From Hyphomicrobiales bacterium (lineage in GTDB: Bacteria; Pseudomonadota; Alphaproteobacteria; Rhizobiales; Methyloligellaceae), in the NCBI GenBank assembly GCA_028280515.1, contig JANQLP010000213.1:1-44899 (forward strand): a DNA stretch of 44,899 nucleotides, in the 5' to 3' direction. Positions within the stretch are counted from its first letter, which is position 1. The number at the start of each line of letters is the position of its first letter. The position numbers and the translations under genes were made by a program. Below the pieces are notes generated by a model that saw only the letters and a list, made by a program, of their open reading frames with translations, did no database searches and was not told the origin of the DNA. This document shows positions 25,767 through 35,072 of the stretch, piece after piece.

Positions 25767-26639
25767 ATGAGCGATCGCATCTTCCGATTTGCGCCAAGCC
25801 CCAACGGCCAGCTGCATCTGGGCCATGCATTCTCGGCGCTGGTCACATATGACATGGCGCGCGAGGCGGGCGGGCGGTTTCTGCTGCGGATTGAGGACAT
25901 CGATACGGCGCGCTGCCTTCCCGAGTATGAGGTTCAGATGCTCGATGACCTGGCCTGGCTCGGACTTGAGTGGGAGACGCCCGTGCGACGCCAGTCGGAA
26001 CATTTCGAGACCTACCGGGCTTCTCTCGCGAAGCTCGGCGAAATGGGCCTGCTCTATCCGTGCTTTGCGTCACGCAGAGAGATCGCCGCGCACGCCCTGC
26101 CCGGCCTGACCGATCCGGATGGTGCGCCGCTCTATCCGGGGCTGGACAAGGGGCTCTCCCGCAAAGGCATAGCGCGCCGCAAGCAGTCGGGTGACCCTTT
26201 CGCACTGCGCCTCGACATGAACAAGGCGCTGGCGATGGCGAGGGACATGTCCGTCGACGCTCTGACTTTTCAGGAAACGTCCCGCGGCATGGACCGGATC
26301 GAGACAATACCTGTGGAACCGAGACGGTGGGGCGACGCTATAATTGCGCGCAAGGACGTACCGACGAGCTATCACTTGTCGGTCGTGGTCGACGATGCCC
26401 TGCAGGGCGTCACTCATGTGACGCGCGGCCGCGATCTGTACGCGGCCACCGACATTCATCGCCTTCTTCAGGTGCTGCTCGGCCTGCCCCAACCGCTCTA
26501 CCACCATCACCCGCTCCTGCGAGACAGCGATGGCCGCAAGCTCTCCAAGAGCCATCGAGACAGGAGCTTGAAAAGCCTGCGCGATTCGGGCGCGACGCCC
26601 CGGGATATCAGAAAGCTCGTGTCTGCCGACGTCGACTGA
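25767..26639 (+). CDS. gluQ: Glutamyl-Q tRNA(Asp) synthetase
   Basis: Attaches glutamate to queuosine at the wobble position of tRNA(Asp) without needing the tRNA for activation. The 290-residue protein is a truncated glutamyl-tRNA synthetase: the class I signature FAPSPNGQLHLGHA and the second signature KLSKSHRD are present, while the anticodon-binding domain is absent. Start chosen at the ATG giving MSDRIFRFAPSP, as in the family; the longer frame overlaps the glycosylase in antisense. The Cys in LYPCFASRREI corresponds to the start of the zinc site, but the remaining zinc cysteines are not evident. Confidence 0.93.
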   Translation: MSDRIFRFAPSPNGQLHLGHAFSALVTYDMAREAGGRFLLRIEDIDTARCLPEYEVQMLDDLAWLGLEWETPVRRQSEHFETYRASLAKLGEMGLLYPCFASRREIAAHALPGLTDPDGAPLYPGLDKGLSRKGIARRKQSGDPFALRLDMNKALAMARDMSVDALTFQETSRGMDRIETIPVEPRRWGDAIIARKDVPTSYHLSVVVDDALQGVTHVTRGRDLYAATDIHRLLQVLLGLPQPLYHHHPLLRDSDGRKLSKSHRDRSLKSLRDSGATPRDIRKLVSADVD

Positions 26640-26683
26640 CGTCACCATGCGAGCACTTAATCAAACCTTAATGGCGCTGGCCG

Positions 26684-28000
26684 ATGATGGCGCACGAGTT
26701 GAAAGCAGCACGCGTGATGTCCGATCAAAGCGCCTCACCGACAACACCGCCCGCACCGCCTGATGGGAACCGCATAACCTTGCTTGAGCGCGAACTTGCG
26801 CACGAGCGGGACGCGCGCGCGATTGCCGAAGCGGCAAGCAAATCGAAGTCGGAGCTTCTCGCGACCGTCAGCCATGAGGTGCGCACGCCCCTGGGCGCAA
26901 TCATCTCGATGGCCGACCTGCTCCTTCGCACGCCCCTCGATCCGCAACAGCACCAATATGCCGAAACCCTGCAGCAGTCAGGCCGCGCGCTTTTGGCCGT
27001 GCTCAATGAGGTGCTGGATTATTCGAAGCTCGAAGCCGGGCGGTTCGATCTCGAAGTCGTTCCGTTCGATGCCCTCGGCCTGATGGACAGCGTCGAGGCC
27101 GAACTGACCGCGCGCGCGGAGGAAAAGGGACTCGCCGCGCAGGTGGACCTGGCGGACGGCTTTCCGCGGCGGCTGTGCGGCGATCCCGTTCGCATCCGGC
27201 AGATCCTGAACAACCTGATCGACAACGCACTGAAGTTCACCGAACACGGCTCGGTCCATGTCAGAGCCGGCTATGGGCGCGACGGGGAATGGACAGTGCT
27301 CCGCTTCGAAGTTTGCGACACGGGCATCGGCCTGACCCAGGAGCAGATCTCCCGTCTGTTCGAACCCTATACACAGGCCGACAGTTCGGTGGCCGTCACC
27401 TACGGCGGGACGGGACTGGGTCTCTCGATCGCACGCCGCCTTGCAAAACTCATGGGCGGCGATCTGGGGTGCGAAAGCGCGCCTGATACGGGAAGCATGT
27501 TCTGGTTCACGGTGCGTGTACGTAACGCCGGCGTGTGCGGCGGCGAACCGCCGGCAACGCATAGTGAATTGTCGTCCGGTGCTCCGCCTCCTCTGGGGCC
27601 CCTGAAAGGGCACATCCTCATTGTCGAGGACAATGACGTCAACCAGATGCTGATCGCCGCCTATCTCGACCAGTTTGGGCTGTCCTACGACACAGCCGTG
27701 AACGGCCAGGAAGCCGTGCGCATGGTGCAGGAGAAGCACTACGACGTGGTACTCATGGACATCATGATGCCGGTCATGGACGGGCTCGCAGCAACCAAGC
27801 AAATCCGCGCGCTCGACGGACCGCTCGCCAGTCTGCCGATCATCGCCCTCACAGCGAACGCAATGAAGGGCGACCGCGAAACCTATCTCGCGTCCGGGAT
27901 GGACGGGTACATCTCCAAACCGTTGAGCGCGGCTGATCTCTTCACGGCGCTGTCGGAGTACATTCCGATCAACCCGCAGGCGAACGCGGCCGGAGGATAG
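26684..28000 (+). CDS. Soluble hybrid sensor histidine kinase with receiver domain
   Basis: A 438-residue kinase with no membrane span. A short coiled coil (about 30-55, LLERELAHERDARAIAEAA) leads to the HisKA box TVSHEVRTPLGAI (His64), an ATPase domain with DNALKFT, DTGIGL and TGLGLSIARR, and a C-terminal receiver with VEDNDVNQ and phosphorylated Asp359 in VVLMDIMMPVMDG. The start could also be Met12 (26717). There is no sensor domain, so the input is unknown, and no phosphotransfer or regulator partner is beside it. It lies 44 bases after gluQ and converges on the EamA gene. Confidence 0.9.
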   Translation: MMAHELKAARVMSDQSASPTTPPAPPDGNRITLLERELAHERDARAIAEAASKSKSELLATVSHEVRTPLGAIISMADLLLRTPLDPQQHQYAETLQQSGRALLAVLNEVLDYSKLEAGRFDLEVVPFDALGLMDSVEAELTARAEEKGLAAQVDLADGFPRRLCGDPVRIRQILNNLIDNALKFTEHGSVHVRAGYGRDGEWTVLRFEVCDTGIGLTQEQISRLFEPYTQADSSVAVTYGGTGLGLSIARRLAKLMGGDLGCESAPDTGSMFWFTVRVRNAGVCGGEPPATHSELSSGAPPPLGPLKGHILIVEDNDVNQMLIAAYLDQFGLSYDTAVNGQEAVRMVQEKHYDVVLMDIMMPVMDGLAATKQIRALDGPLASLPIIALTANAMKGDRETYLASGMDGYISKPLSAADLFTALSEYIPINPQANAAGG

Positions 28001-28016
28001 CCGTCCCGATTGCCGC

Positions 28017-28925
28017 TCACTTACGTTCCGAGAGCCAGATCCCGCCGAGCACCAGCGCGAGCGCGAGCGCGTGATAGGTCTCGAACGCCTCGCCGAGATA
28101 GGCGACGCTCAGTATCGACGCGAACACCGGCACAAGGTTCACGAAAATTCCGGCGCGGCCGGGCCCGATAAGCTCAACGCCGCGGATATAGAAAATCTGC
28201 GCCAGAAAGGACGGCAACAGCGCGATCAGGCCCACGAGCACCCAGCCCGTTACAGTCGGCGTCTGGAACTCGCCGAACGCGAACTCCATTGCGGCGAGCG
28301 GTATGGCGGCAACAAACGCCGACGCCGCCATGACGGTAAAGAGAGCGAGCGCACCGGCATCGGGCCGGCGTGACAGGCCGGTCGTGTAGGCGGCATAGAA
28401 AACGCACGCCAGCAGCATCAGCAGGTCACCCTGATTGATCGCGAATGCGGCAAGCCGTGCGAAGTCGCCTTCCGAGACGACGGTCACCACTCCGATCAGC
28501 GTTACGAGCACGCCGACGGCCTGATAGGCGGTCACCGGCGTTCCGAAGACCACCAGAACGCCGATCAGCACGAACACCGGGATGGAGCCCTGAAGAATGC
28601 CGATGTTCACCGCGGTGGTGAGATGCGCGGCGGAATAGAACAATGCGTTGAAGGCGGTGAACCCGAGGACCCCGATCATGCACAGAAAAGCTAGGCGGGC
28701 ACGCAAGACCGGCCAGTCCCGCTTCAGTTGCGGTCCGGCGACGAAGAGCAGGAACACCATGCAGAACAGCCAGCGCAGCAAGACGAGCAGCATCGGCGAA
28801 ACCTCGCCAACGGCGAGTTTTCCGAAAATCGCATTGCACCCCCACATGAGGGCGGTCGACGCGAGCAGAATGTATGCGAGCACATTGGCTCTCGACTCGC
28901 TCAGAGGCTGGTCCCGGGAGGTCAA
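28017..28925 (-). CDS. EamA (drug/metabolite transporter) family permease
   Basis: A 302-residue inner-membrane protein with about ten hydrophobic helices in two EamA repeats: one from STALMWGCNAIFGKLAVGE and a second from QGDLLMLLACVFYAAYTTGLSRR. Length and repeat structure are typical. DMT proteins usually export amino acids, metabolites or drugs, but the substrate cannot be told. It starts two bases from the end of the L-2-hydroxyglutarate oxidase gene in the same direction, so they are probably co-transcribed. Confidence 0.9.
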   Translation of the reverse strand: MTSRDQPLSESRANVLAYILLASTALMWGCNAIFGKLAVGEVSPMLLVLLRWLFCMVFLLFVAGPQLKRDWPVLRARLAFLCMIGVLGFTAFNALFYSAAHLTTAVNIGILQGSIPVFVLIGVLVVFGTPVTAYQAVGVLVTLIGVVTVVSEGDFARLAAFAINQGDLLMLLACVFYAAYTTGLSRRPDAGALALFTVMAASAFVAAIPLAAMEFAFGEFQTPTVTGWVLVGLIALLPSFLAQIFYIRGVELIGPGRAGIFVNLVPVFASILSVAYLGEAFETYHALALALVLGGIWLSERK

Positions 28926-28927
28926 GG

Positions 28928-30121
28928 CTAGTTCGCCTTCCTCAGTGCTCTCGAGACGATTTCATCGGCAATCGGCAAGGCCGACGTGGCCGCCGGCGAG
29001 GGGGCGTTGCACACATGCAGGCTGCGTGCCGTTTCCAGGAACAGGAAATCGTCGACGAGATTCCCGTCGGCCGAAACGGTCTGCGCGCGAATGCCGGGTT
29101 CCTTCGGCTCCAGATCGTTCAGTGTGAGCGCGGGGCAGTATTTCCGGCAGCGCTCGAGATAGACGCTCTTTGAAATCGAACCGCGCAGTTCGTACAGGCC
29201 AGCGGCCGCAAAGCGCGCCATCAGCTTGTAGAAGCCGGGAAAGCGCATCATGTCCGCCATGTCCTGGGGAACCGGATAGTTGCCGGAATAGGTCTCGCGC
29301 CCGAACGACAGCACCGCGTTCGGTCCCACACTCAGCGAACCGTCGATATGCCGGGTCAGGTGAACGCCGAGAAAAGGCAGGCTTGGATCGGGGACGGGAT
29401 AGATCAGCCGTTTCACGAGATTCGCACGCTGGCGATTGACCTCGTAATACTCGCCGCGGAACGGCAGCACCCGGAAATCGATGTCGATCCCGGACATCAT
29501 GGCGAGCCGGTCTCCCTGCAGGCCGGCGCAGACGACGAGCGTGCGTGCCGTGAAGGTATCCGACGTTGTCTCGACCGTGATTTCCGAGTCGCGCTCGACG
29601 ATCCCCGTGACCGTCTGGCCTGTCCGGATTTCCCCGCCGGCGGAACGAACGTCCTCGGCAAACTTCTCGCAGATCTGGCTGTAGTCGACGATGCCGGTTG
29701 CGTGTACGAGCAGCGCGGCCATACCCGCCACATTGGGTTCGATCTCTTTCATGCGGTCAGCGGAGATCCGTTCATAGTCGAGCCCGTTGGCGATGACGCG
29801 CTCCTCCAGGCCCTTGAGCCGTTCCACCTCGTCCGCATCGGTCGCGACGATCAGCTTGCCGCATCGCTCGTAAGGGATGCCGCGATCCTCGCAGAACCGG
29901 ATCGTACGTTCGGCCCCCTCCTTGCACAGCCGCGCTTTCAGGCTTCCAGGCTGATAATAGACACCGGCATGGATGACACCGGAATTGTGTCCGGTCTGGT
30001 GCCGCGCAAGGCCGGGCTCCTTTTCCAGAACCACGAGGCTGGCGCCCGGGCGCTCCTGAAGCAGGCGGTATGCACTGGCAAGCCCCAGTATTCCGCCGCC
30101 AACAATCGTATAGTCGTACAT
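28928..30121 (-). CDS. lhgO: L-2-hydroxyglutarate oxidase/dehydrogenase
   Basis: A FAD enzyme oxidising L-2-hydroxyglutarate to 2-oxoglutarate, passing electrons to quinone or oxygen. The 397 residues begin with the dinucleotide motif TIVGGGILGLASAYRL, followed by KEPGLARHQTGHNSGVIHAGVYY, the hallmark of LhgO, and end in the substrate-domain region NAPSPAATSALPIADEIV. The ATG at 30121 puts the FAD motif at the N-terminus; an upstream in-frame ATG adds 20 unrelated residues. L-2-hydroxyglutarate arises from glutarate/lysine breakdown or side reactions; no glutarate hydroxylase gene is nearby. Confidence 0.93.
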   Translation of the reverse strand: MYDYTIVGGGILGLASAYRLLQERPGASLVVLEKEPGLARHQTGHNSGVIHAGVYYQPGSLKARLCKEGAERTIRFCEDRGIPYERCGKLIVATDADEVERLKGLEERVIANGLDYERISADRMKEIEPNVAGMAALLVHATGIVDYSQICEKFAEDVRSAGGEIRTGQTVTGIVERDSEITVETTSDTFTARTLVVCAGLQGDRLAMMSGIDIDFRVLPFRGEYYEVNRQRANLVKRLIYPVPDPSLPFLGVHLTRHIDGSLSVGPNAVLSFGRETYSGNYPVPQDMADMMRFPGFYKLMARFAAAGLYELRGSISKSVYLERCRKYCPALTLNDLEPKEPGIRAQTVSADGNLVDDFLFLETARSLHVCNAPSPAATSALPIADEIVSRALRKAN

Positions 30122-30240
30122 GATGAAACCGTTGTGAGGGACAGCGTTGAATGGCACAGAATGCCGAGCCACTGCAAGCAACGTCTGTTACAGGCCGATG
30201 GTCCTGAGCAAAACCGTTCGGCGCTGTCTCGACCGGGAAT

Positions 30241-31197
30241 CTAGACCGGCGGGATCTGCTTGCTGAGCAGGATCAGCAGGATCGTAACGGAGACGATGGA
30301 CAGGACCGTGCCGAGAGCGACGGCAGCGGATATGGACCCCTTCGCCGCGTCGTAGCGGCTTGCGAACAGGAACGCGTTGGCGCCTGGCGGACAGGCGGCG
30401 AAGAGCACGGCCACGCCGGCCCATACGGGCGGCAGCGTGAAGACGTGAAACGCCATAACCCACACGAGCGCCGGGAAAACGGCCAGAGAAAGCATGCAGA
30501 TCACGGCAACGGTGAGAATCTGGCCCTGCAGCCGGAACGCGGTAAGGCCGAGTCCCAACGCCACCAGCGATGCGGGAATGGCCGCTTGGCCGAGCAGCGA
30601 GATCATCTTGTCCGGTATCGGATGAAGGCCGAGGCCGGTCGCACGCCACGCAAGACCCGCGACGAGGCTGAGGATCAGCGGGTTCTTGATCAGGCTCAGG
30701 ACAAGCTCCCTGGCCTGGCGCGCCCATGTGACTTCCTCGCGCTCCGTGACAAGTTCGACATGAAAGGTCGCCGCCGACCAGAAAAGCGGCGAACTGATCG
30801 AGATGATGATCGCAATCGGGGTCGCGGCTTCCGGACCGAAGCGGTCGAGCGCCAGCGGAATGCCCAGCATGACGACGTTGCCGAAGGTCGACCCCATGGC
30901 GATCGCCGCACCGTCCCGTGCCGAACGGCGCAAAAGGAAGCGCGCGGCCAGCGTCGCCACAAACCACAGAAGCGCAGCGGCGAGATAAAAACTCCCCCAC
31001 ATGGCGAGCGGCGATGCGCCTTCAGGCATGTCCGCCGTCACCATCATGCGGAAAAGAAGCGCCGGGACGGCAACGATGAACACAAATTCCGCCAGGCCGT
31101 TTCCGGCTTCCTCGCTCATGATCGCCTGACGAGACAGCAGAAAGCCGAGCACAATCAGGCCGAACACCGGCGCAACGATGAGGATAACGTCGTACAT
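30241..31197 (-). CDS. AEC family transporter (auxin efflux carrier type)
   Basis: A 318-residue inner-membrane protein with about ten hydrophobic helices in the AEC fold. The N-terminal MYDVILIVAPVFGLIVLGFL, the crossing-helix region STFGNVVMLGIPLAL, and the second-repeat segment AACPPGANAFLFASRYDA are characteristic. Relatives move malonate, malate or other carboxylates, or are uncharacterised; specificity is not visible here. It lies between lhgO and the fumarylacetoacetase-family gene, all in the same direction with gaps of about 120 and 75 bases. Confidence 0.9.
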   Translation of the reverse strand: MYDVILIVAPVFGLIVLGFLLSRQAIMSEEAGNGLAEFVFIVAVPALLFRMMVTADMPEGASPLAMWGSFYLAAALLWFVATLAARFLLRRSARDGAAIAMGSTFGNVVMLGIPLALDRFGPEAATPIAIIISISSPLFWSAATFHVELVTEREEVTWARQARELVLSLIKNPLILSLVAGLAWRATGLGLHPIPDKMISLLGQAAIPASLVALGLGLTAFRLQGQILTVAVICMLSLAVFPALVWVMAFHVFTLPPVWAGVAVLFAACPPGANAFLFASRYDAAKGSISAAVALGTVLSIVSVTILLILLSKQIPPV

Positions 31198-31271
31198 GGG
31201 CTTGGGTTAGATCACCGGGCACGGATGGGCAAGTGTGCCGATGTCCGGGCGCATGGCGCAGGTCCGGTCGG

Positions 31272-32144
31272 CTAGGCTGCCACCGTGTTCCTCAGTGTGC
31301 CAATCCCCGACCAGGTGATCTCCAGTTCATCGCCGGGCACGAGAAACCGTTGCGGCTGGCGCGAACCGCCCGAGCCTTCCGGAGAACCGGTCGATACGAT
31401 ATCGCCGGGTTTGAGGTGCATGACCGTCGAGGCGTAATTCACGAGCGTCGGAATGTCGAAGATCATCGACGCGACCGTGGTGTTCTGAACCACCTCGCCG
31501 TTGAGACGCGTGTGGAGTTCAATGGCAAAGGGATCGTCGATCTCGTCAGCCGTCACCATCCATGGGCCGCACGCTCCAGATGCGACGAAGTTCTTGCCGG
31601 CCGTGACGGAGTGTTTTTGCCAGCCACGCACGGAGCCATCGTCCATGACGGTGTAGCCGGCGATGTGGTCGAAGGCCTTGTCCTTGGGAATGTGACGGCC
31701 CTCCTTGCCGATAACGAGAACGAGTTCGCCCTCATAGTCGAAGCTGTCGCGTGGACCTTCCGGCGGATATTCGAGTTTTTCCAGATGCCCGACCAGACTG
31801 CCCTCGGCCTTCAGGAACATGGAGACGTCCTCCGGCGGCGGCATCTCGCCGTGAACCGGATGGCGTTTGGGATAGTTGACGCCGATGCAGATCACTTTCT
31901 CCGCATCGTGGAGGGGCGGCAGAAAGCGGACATCAGACAGACTGAGGGTCGCGTGGCGCCCATCCGCCCAGTCCGCAAGGTCCGCCAGCGCATTACCTTC
32001 GAGAACCGCACGAATGCTCGGATAGTGCGCGGCAAAATCATCGGCGACGGGAATCGCGGTCGCGTTCTCGGCAGGCCCGTCGCCCCCGGTTGCGACGACG
32101 GCGTATCCCGAGCCCACACCCTGCCGGTAACTCACCAGTTTCAT
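31272..32144 (-). CDS. Fumarylacetoacetate hydrolase family protein
   Basis: A 290-residue enzyme of the FAH superfamily. A short N-terminal domain precedes the catalytic fold starting at KVICIGVNYPKRHPVHG; the metal site shows FDYEGELVLVIG, and the C-terminal signature LKPGDIVSTGSPEGSG is intact. Family members hydrolyse or decarboxylate dicarbonyl compounds such as acylpyruvates or oxaloacetate. Which is used here is unknown. The start at 32144 gives MKLVSYRQG, typical of the group. It is divergent from the class V aminotransferase gene across 94 bases. Confidence 0.9.
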   Translation of the reverse strand: MKLVSYRQGVGSGYAVVATGGDGPAENATAIPVADDFAAHYPSIRAVLEGNALADLADWADGRHATLSLSDVRFLPPLHDAEKVICIGVNYPKRHPVHGEMPPPEDVSMFLKAEGSLVGHLEKLEYPPEGPRDSFDYEGELVLVIGKEGRHIPKDKAFDHIAGYTVMDDGSVRGWQKHSVTAGKNFVASGACGPWMVTADEIDDPFAIELHTRLNGEVVQNTTVASMIFDIPTLVNYASTVMHLKPGDIVSTGSPEGSGGSRQPQRFLVPGDELEITWSGIGTLRNTVAA

Positions 32145-32238
32145 CTCTGACCCCCGATTTGCTTGACGCGCGGCTGCGCCCGTGGTGTTGGGTCGCAACA
32201 AAGACGTTTCACCCGGCAATTGCAACAGGACGCGTTCC

Positions 32239-33357
32239 ATGCCCCCCGACACGATCTACCTGAACGCCGCGAGCCATGGATTGCCGGACGAGAGCGTGCG
32301 ACGCCGTATCCTCGCCTATCTGCAACGCGAAGCGGAGGTCGGGCCTGTGCGCTCAGCACGGGAGGTGGAGCAGGAGATCGCGTCCGTCCGGACGAAGGCG
32401 GCTGACCTCATCGGTGCGCCAGCGGGCGACGTCGCGTTTGCCCAGACGACCATGACCGGGTGGTCGGCGGCTGTCGCCGCACTGCCGCTCAAGGGCCGCC
32501 GTATTCTCGTGACGCCTGACGAATGGGGCGAGTGCGCACAGACGCTTGTGCGCATTGGCACGCCCCTCGGCATGCGGCTTGAAGTGATGGCGGCCACGCC
32601 CGATGGCGAGATCGACGTCGCCGCGGTCAGGGCATCGCTCGAAGATGACGTTGCGGCCATCAGCATGCCCATGGTGTCCAGCCTGCGCGGCAGGCGATTG
32701 CCGGTCGAGGAGATCGGCGCCCTTCCCCGGCCCGCCAACTGCTTTTTCATCGTCGATGGCGCCCAGGCGCTCGGGCAACTCCCTGTCGATGTCAGCGAGA
32801 TCGGTTGCGACGTCTTCGCCGCGACCGCACGCAAATGGCTGCGCAGCGCACGCGGAACGGCGCTTCTTTACGTTCGGCCGTCGGCGCTGGAACGGATGGA
32901 TCCCGTTCCGGTTCTCGACGCGTCGGCACATCCGGTTGGAAGCGAAACGCCGGATGTCCGCCGATTTGAATCGTTCGATTTCGTCGTGCCCTTACGTCTG
33001 GCCCTTGGCGCGGCGATCGATGTCGTTAACGCGCACGGCATCTCGTCGGTCCACGAGACCATACACGCACACGCCCGCCATGTGCGGAGCCGCGTGGGAA
33101 AGGCGGGTCTTGAACTTGCCAGCCCGCCGGAACCGCAATCCGGCATCACCAGTTTCCTCCTGCCTGGCGAGGCGATGGAGCGTGTATCGCGGCGCCTCGC
33201 CGAAAGGGACATTCTGGTGAAACTTCCATCCCCGTCCGATGAGCCGCTTCGGACCGCCCCGGCGCATGGCGCGGTTCTGATGCGCGTCTCCCCGCATGTC
33301 TACAATGCCCCGGCCGAGATTGACGCGCTGTTCGACGAAATCGAAACCGTCCTTTAG
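32239..33357 (+). CDS. Aminotransferase class V-fold PLP enzyme
   Basis: A 372-residue cytosolic enzyme with the selenocysteine lyase/isopenicillin-epimerase type layout. The N-terminal IYLNAASHGLP resembles the substrate loop of the group, FIVDGAQALGQLPVD holds the cofactor-binding Asp and Gln, and the PLP lysine is expected at Lys199 in FAATARKWLRSARGTALLYV. Reaction and substrate are not evident; candidates include C-S lyase or epimerase activities. The longer frame to 32182 overlaps the neighbouring promoter and lacks similarity, so I start at 32239. Its product may act with the divergent FAH-family enzyme, but this is only inference. Confidence 0.87.
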   Translation: MPPDTIYLNAASHGLPDESVRRRILAYLQREAEVGPVRSAREVEQEIASVRTKAADLIGAPAGDVAFAQTTMTGWSAAVAALPLKGRRILVTPDEWGECAQTLVRIGTPLGMRLEVMAATPDGEIDVAAVRASLEDDVAAISMPMVSSLRGRRLPVEEIGALPRPANCFFIVDGAQALGQLPVDVSEIGCDVFAATARKWLRSARGTALLYVRPSALERMDPVPVLDASAHPVGSETPDVRRFESFDFVVPLRLALGAAIDVVNAHGISSVHETIHAHARHVRSRVGKAGLELASPPEPQSGITSFLLPGEAMERVSRRLAERDILVKLPSPSDEPLRTAPAHGAVLMRVSPHVYNAPAEIDALFDEIETVL

Positions 33358-33438
33358 CTCATCGCAAAACTTGTTCAGCGCAGCGTGTTGCGACATGATG
33401 CGGCCAGCAAAATCCGGAACCTGCCTTTCGATCCCGTC

Positions 33439-34269
33439 ATGAAGTTCGATTTTTCCACGATTTTCTGGATCTTCATCATCCTGATGGTGCTGCAGCCGCT
33501 CATCATGACGCGGATCCTCGCCATGCGCCGCGCCGATGCGATACGCCGGTTGGAGAAGTCGCGCGGCACCCGCGTCATCACCATGATCCACAGGCAGGAA
33601 AAGCGCAGCCTGTTCGGCTTTGCCGTAGCGCGTCACATCGACATGGAAGACGCGCAGACGATCATCGCGGCAATCAAGGACACGCCCAAGGACGTCCCCA
33701 TCGATCTGGTCGTCCACACCCCGGGCGGGCTCGTGCTGGCCGCGATGCAGATTGCCCGCGCGGTCGAAGCGCATCCGGCGAAGGTCACCGTTCTGGTGCC
33801 GGTGTTCGCCATGTCCGGCGGCACGCTTATCGCACTGGCCGCCGACGAGATTGTGCTCGGCGAGTTTTCGGTGCTCGGCCCCATCGACCCGCAACTGGTG
33901 GGGCTGCCGGCCGCGAGCATTGTGGCCGCCCGCAACGCCAAGCCGGTGGACAAGGTGTTCGACCTGACGCTGGTCCTGGCCGATGTGAGCGAAAAGGCGT
34001 TGGCGCAGGTCAAGCACGGCGCAGTCGAGCTCATGGCGCCGCGCGTGGACAAGAAGGACGCGGAGAAACTGGCGGAGAAGCTCGCAGGCGGCCACTGGAC
34101 CCACGACTACGCCCTGACCGCGGAAGAAGCGAAATCCATCGGGCTGCCGGTCGTGGTCGGCATGCCGCAGGAAGCGCTCGAGTTGATGAAACTCTACCCG
34201 TCCCCGGTTCAGCGCTCCGGCGTCGAGTATCTGCCCGTGGACATTCCGGGCCGCCGCGGCAGCAACTGA
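33439..34269 (+). CDS. Clp-fold membrane serine protease (SDH family)
   Basis: A 276-residue protein with an N-terminal membrane helix (MKFDFSTIFWIFIILMVLQPL) and a ClpP/SppA-like domain. The oxyanion loop VVHTPGG (His93-Gly97) and nucleophile elbow VFAMSGGTLIALAADEI (Ser126) are clear, followed by VLGPIDPQLVG. The family, named after a serine dehydrogenase proteinase, is related to signal-peptide peptidase and NfeD-linked membrane proteases. It probably cuts membrane proteins or peptides at the inner face; the target is unknown. Start at 33439 because it places the membrane helix at the N-terminus. Confidence 0.9.
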   Translation: MKFDFSTIFWIFIILMVLQPLIMTRILAMRRADAIRRLEKSRGTRVITMIHRQEKRSLFGFAVARHIDMEDAQTIIAAIKDTPKDVPIDLVVHTPGGLVLAAMQIARAVEAHPAKVTVLVPVFAMSGGTLIALAADEIVLGEFSVLGPIDPQLVGLPAASIVAARNAKPVDKVFDLTLVLADVSEKALAQVKHGAVELMAPRVDKKDAEKLAEKLAGGHWTHDYALTAEEAKSIGLPVVVGMPQEALELMKLYPSPVQRSGVEYLPVDIPGRRGSN

Positions 34270-34361
34270 TGCCGGGACCGTTTTACTCAACTCTGTTTCA
34301 CACGAATCGACAGCCCCTGACCCAAGAGATATAAGAGTGCGTCCCGCCATCAGGCGGGGCA

Positions 34362-34513
34362 CGTTCTCGGGGCGGGGTGAAAGTCCCCACCGGCGGTGAA
34401 GGCACCAGGTGCCCAAGCCCGCGAGCGCCCTTCGAGGTTCATACTCGAAGGGGTCAGCAGATTCGGTGAGAATCCGAAGCCGACGGTTACAGTCCGGATG
34501 GAAGAGAGCGAAG
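34362..34513 (+). ncRNA. FMN riboswitch (RFN element)
   Basis: The leader of ribH2 contains the conserved RFN core: TTCTCGGGGCGGGGTGAAAG, CCCCACCGGCGGT, AGCCCGCGAGC, a variable stem closed by CCTTCGAG and CTCGAAGG, GGTCAGCAGATTCGGTG, AATCCGAAGCCGACGGT and ACAGTCCGGATGGAAGAGAG. It binds FMN and would lower ribH2 expression when flavin is plentiful. About 80 bases separate its end from the start codon, enough for an expression platform. The 90 bases before it (34270-34361) hold the likely promoter and no gene. Confidence 0.96.
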
Positions 34514-34592
34514 TTGGCACGGCCTGCGCACCTGCGCGGAACGTGTCGTTTCGTACGCCCTGATTCTTGTCTCTGGCTTAAGGAGAACCGAC

Positions 34593-35072
34593 ATGAATCA
34601 GAGCTCCCAAAATACAATTGAAAGCACGCGGGTCGCGTTCGTGCAGGCCCGCTGGCATGCAGATATCGTCGATGAAGCATGCAAGGCCTTCATCGCCGAG
34701 CTTGGCAAGCGAACGAACCGGGCAAGCCACGTCGACGTTTTCGATGTGCCCGGCGCCTTCGAAATCCCGCTGCAGGCCCGCATGCTGGCCCGTGCGGCAC
34801 GATACGACGCGGTCGTTGCCTGCGCGTTCGTCGTCGACGGCGGCATATACCGCCATGAATTCGTCGCCGAGACGGTCGTCAACGCGCTGATGCAGGTGCA
34901 GATGGAAACCCATATTCCCGTGTTGTCTATGGTGCTCACGCCGCATCACTTCCACGAAAGCGCGGAGCACAAACGCTTCTTTCGGACGCATTTCAAGGTC
35001 AAGGGCCGCGAAGCGGCTGAAGCCTGCCTGTCCGTCTTGGCGATGCGGGACGAGTTCAGGTCCGTGGCCTAG
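34593..35072 (+). CDS. ribH2: 6,7-dimethyl-8-ribityllumazine synthase, type II (RibH2)
   Basis: Condenses 5-amino-6-ribitylaminouracil with 3,4-dihydroxybutanone phosphate to make lumazine, the penultimate step of riboflavin synthesis. The 159-residue sequence, with VQARWHADIVDEACK, FDVPGAFEIPLQA, DGGIYRHEFVAETV and VLTPHHFHES, closely resembles Brucella RibH2, a decameric lumazine synthase often present beside a second RibH1 elsewhere in the genome. TAAGGAG is spaced correctly before the ATG. Its stop codon TAG is the first three bases of the mosaic repeat, so the repeat end sets the C-terminus. Confidence 0.96.
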   Translation: MNQSSQNTIESTRVAFVQARWHADIVDEACKAFIAELGKRTNRASHVDVFDVPGAFEIPLQARMLARAARYDAVVACAFVVDGGIYRHEFVAETVVNALMQVQMETHIPVLSMVLTPHHFHESAEHKRFFRTHFKVKGREAAEACLSVLAMRDEFRSVA

